Virus record (IMG/VR): IMGVR_UViG_3300035698_017755
Coordinates: 1-21,538 of that record
DNA length: 21,538 nt
Origin: a virus
Strand: one strand, 5' to 3'
How positions within the stretch are numbered: the stretch's first letter is position 1; every line of letters starts with the position of its first letter. The translations under genes were made by a program, and so were the position numbers. The notes beneath the pieces were generated by a model. It did no database searches. It was not told where the DNA came from and saw only the letters and a list, made by a program, of their open reading frames with translations. Of the stretch, positions 20,791-21,538 are shown piece by piece.

Positions 20791-21329
20791 TTCCTTTCTT
20801 CTAAAGCTTTTTTATTCGCCCCAGGGATAAAACGAGCAAATCTAAAACACGCATCCCCATCCCCAATCTCAAGAACTCTTTTTTGAAGTTTTTGAATATC
20901 TGCTCCTTTAACATAATTAGCAAACACATAGCAATCCCACCCATCCCCAATTTCAAGAACTCTTTTTTGAAGTTTTTGAATATCTGCTCCTTTAACATCT
21001 TGAGCGAACATAAAACAATCATCCCCATCCCCAATCTCAATAACTCTTTCTTGTAGTTTTTTTATATCTGCACCTGGAATATTTTCAGCAAAACTTAAAC
21101 AATCCCCCCCAGTACCAATCTCCACTACTCTTTTTTGTAATTTTTTGATATTTGCTCCTTTTATATTTTGAGCAAACTCAAAACAATTCCACCCAGTCCC
21201 AATCTCAAGCACCCTTTTTTGGAGTTTTTTGATATCCGCTCCTTGGATATCTCTAGCCAATACATAACAATCCCAACCATCCCCAATCTCAAGAACTATT
21301 TTTTGTTCTTTTTTTTGTTCTTCATCCAT
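20772..21329 (-). CDS. Protein of six 28-residue repeats (complete)
   Basis: The 185-residue protein consists of a short acidic-basic start (MDEEQKKEQKI) and six repeats of 28 residues, KRVLEIGDGWDCYVFA then a helix ending GADIQKLQ. Fixed positions are EIG-x-G-x-x-C and FA, GA and L near the end. The period of exactly 84 bp with high DNA identity suggests recent growth of the array. Similar repeats with GD-x-x-x-FA-x-x-x-x-GAD-x-x-x-L occur in phage and bacterial proteins as I recall; they would form a helical solenoid that binds partners. Each repeat keeps one Cys at the same place, so a row of cysteines would line one face. Function is unknown. Confidence 0.65.
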   Translation of the reverse strand: MDEEQKKEQKIVLEIGDGWDCYVLARDIQGADIKKLQKRVLEIGTGWNCFEFAQNIKGANIKKLQKRVVEIGTGGDCLSFAENIPGADIKKLQERVIEIGDGDDCFMFAQDVKGADIQKLQKRVLEIGDGWDCYVFANYVKGADIQKLQKRVLEIGDGDACFRFARFIPGANKKALEERKKELEK

Positions 21330-21369
21330 ATAAATTTTTGTTAATAAATATTATTTTTCTAGCTCTTTT
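21330..21369. repeat. Repeated spacer plus gene end, copy 2
   Basis: This is the partner of 20751-20790. The gene end and spacer between two repeat-protein genes match the next junction, which shows that the unit was duplicated in tandem. Confidence 0.7.
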
Positions 21370-21538
21370 ATTCTTTTTTGGAGAGCTTTTTCATCCGCTC
21401 CTTTTACATAATTAGCAAATCTGAAACAATCATCCCCATCGCCAATCTCAAGAACTCTATCCTGTAATGCTTCAATATTTGCTCCTTTTACATAATTAGC
21501 AAAACTAAAACAATCATACCCATCACCAATCTCAATTA
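21351..21538 (-). CDS. Second 28-residue-repeat protein, C-terminal part (start outside window)
   Basis: The open frame runs in from the window edge and gives two more repeats of the same type (EIGDGYDCFSFANYVKGANI and EIGDGDDCFRFANYVKGADE), then KALQKRIKELEK and a stop at 21353-21351. It is a paralogue of the downstream gene: same repeat, same Cys position, same ending. The N-terminal part and total repeat number are unknown. Confidence 0.6.
   Translation of the reverse strand, partial: IEIGDGYDCFSFANYVKGANIEALQDRVLEIGDGDDCFRFANYVKGADEKALQKRIKELEK

Noticed and set aside
20801-21040. Second minus-strand open frame in the repeat-protein gene
   Set aside because: A shifted reading of the same 84-bp repeats; it stays open because 84 is a multiple of three.
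1-21538. Recoded stop codons (TGA or TAG as sense)
   Set aside because: TGA ends several genes in ATGA overlaps, TAA ends most, and long genes are intact in the standard code.
1-21538. tRNA genes
   Set aside because: No cloverleaf-like stretch with T-loop (GTTCGA-type) and matching acceptor ends was seen in the spacers, which are all short and A/T-rich.

Overview
This window is part of the genome of a tailed double-stranded DNA phage (Caudoviricetes), or a prophage read from one end. It is AT-rich (by eye about one third G+C). Every convincing gene lies on the minus strand, so transcription runs from high to low coordinates. The host cannot be named. The genes use the standard bacterial code (TAA, with TGA mostly in ATGA overlaps). 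Almost none has a Shine-Dalgarno site. Instead most starts follow a (T)TAAC motif about 8-12 nt upstream. Promoter-like sites resemble sigma70 boxes (TTGACA/TATAAT), which argues against a Bacteroidota host. No integrase, lysis gene, tape measure or head-tail connector was recognised.

Layout in the direction of transcription. (1) 21538-20601: two tandem proteins built of 28-residue repeats (one cut by the window edge) and a 49-residue protein. (2) 20544-19856: a small HTH regulator, a 50-residue protein and a 53-residue zinc ribbon. (3) 19840-17114: a recombination module with a RecT/Bet-like annealing protein, a RecB/Cas4-like nuclease with four cluster-type cysteines, a 58-residue protein and a NinB-like protein. 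(4) 17103-15273: small genes including a frameshifted cysteine-repeat ORF, an HNH nuclease and several unknowns. (5) 15252-14647: a short cytosine-C5-methyltransferase-like gene flanked by direct repeats. (6) 14567-10219: large terminase, a coiled-coil protein and portal, with a promoter-like site before each of the first two. (7) 10194-9256: three small genes, of which the first looks like Tad2 (DUF2829) and the second like the Acb2/Tad1 hairpin family. Both families sequester immune signalling nucleotides. (8) 9242-9123: a non-coding stretch that can fold as a long hairpin with a loop-tail pseudoknot, ending in an intrinsic terminator. (9) 9045-6781: scaffold-like protein, decoration-like protein and major capsid protein. 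(10) 6739-1: virion surface and fibre genes, including a beta-structured fibre-like protein, a six-repeat kelch-like propeller, a glycosyltransferase and a partial tail fibre.

The most notable point is an apparent anti-signalling cassette between portal and scaffold, ending in the structured RNA/terminator. One RNA arm is complementary to an 11-nt sequence repeated in the leader of the major capsid gene. The other main points are the (T)TAAC start motif, direct repeats flanking the Tad2-like and methyltransferase genes, and the 9-bp minisatellite that breaks the cysteine-repeat gene. Family names rest on motif recognition from memory; no search was run.
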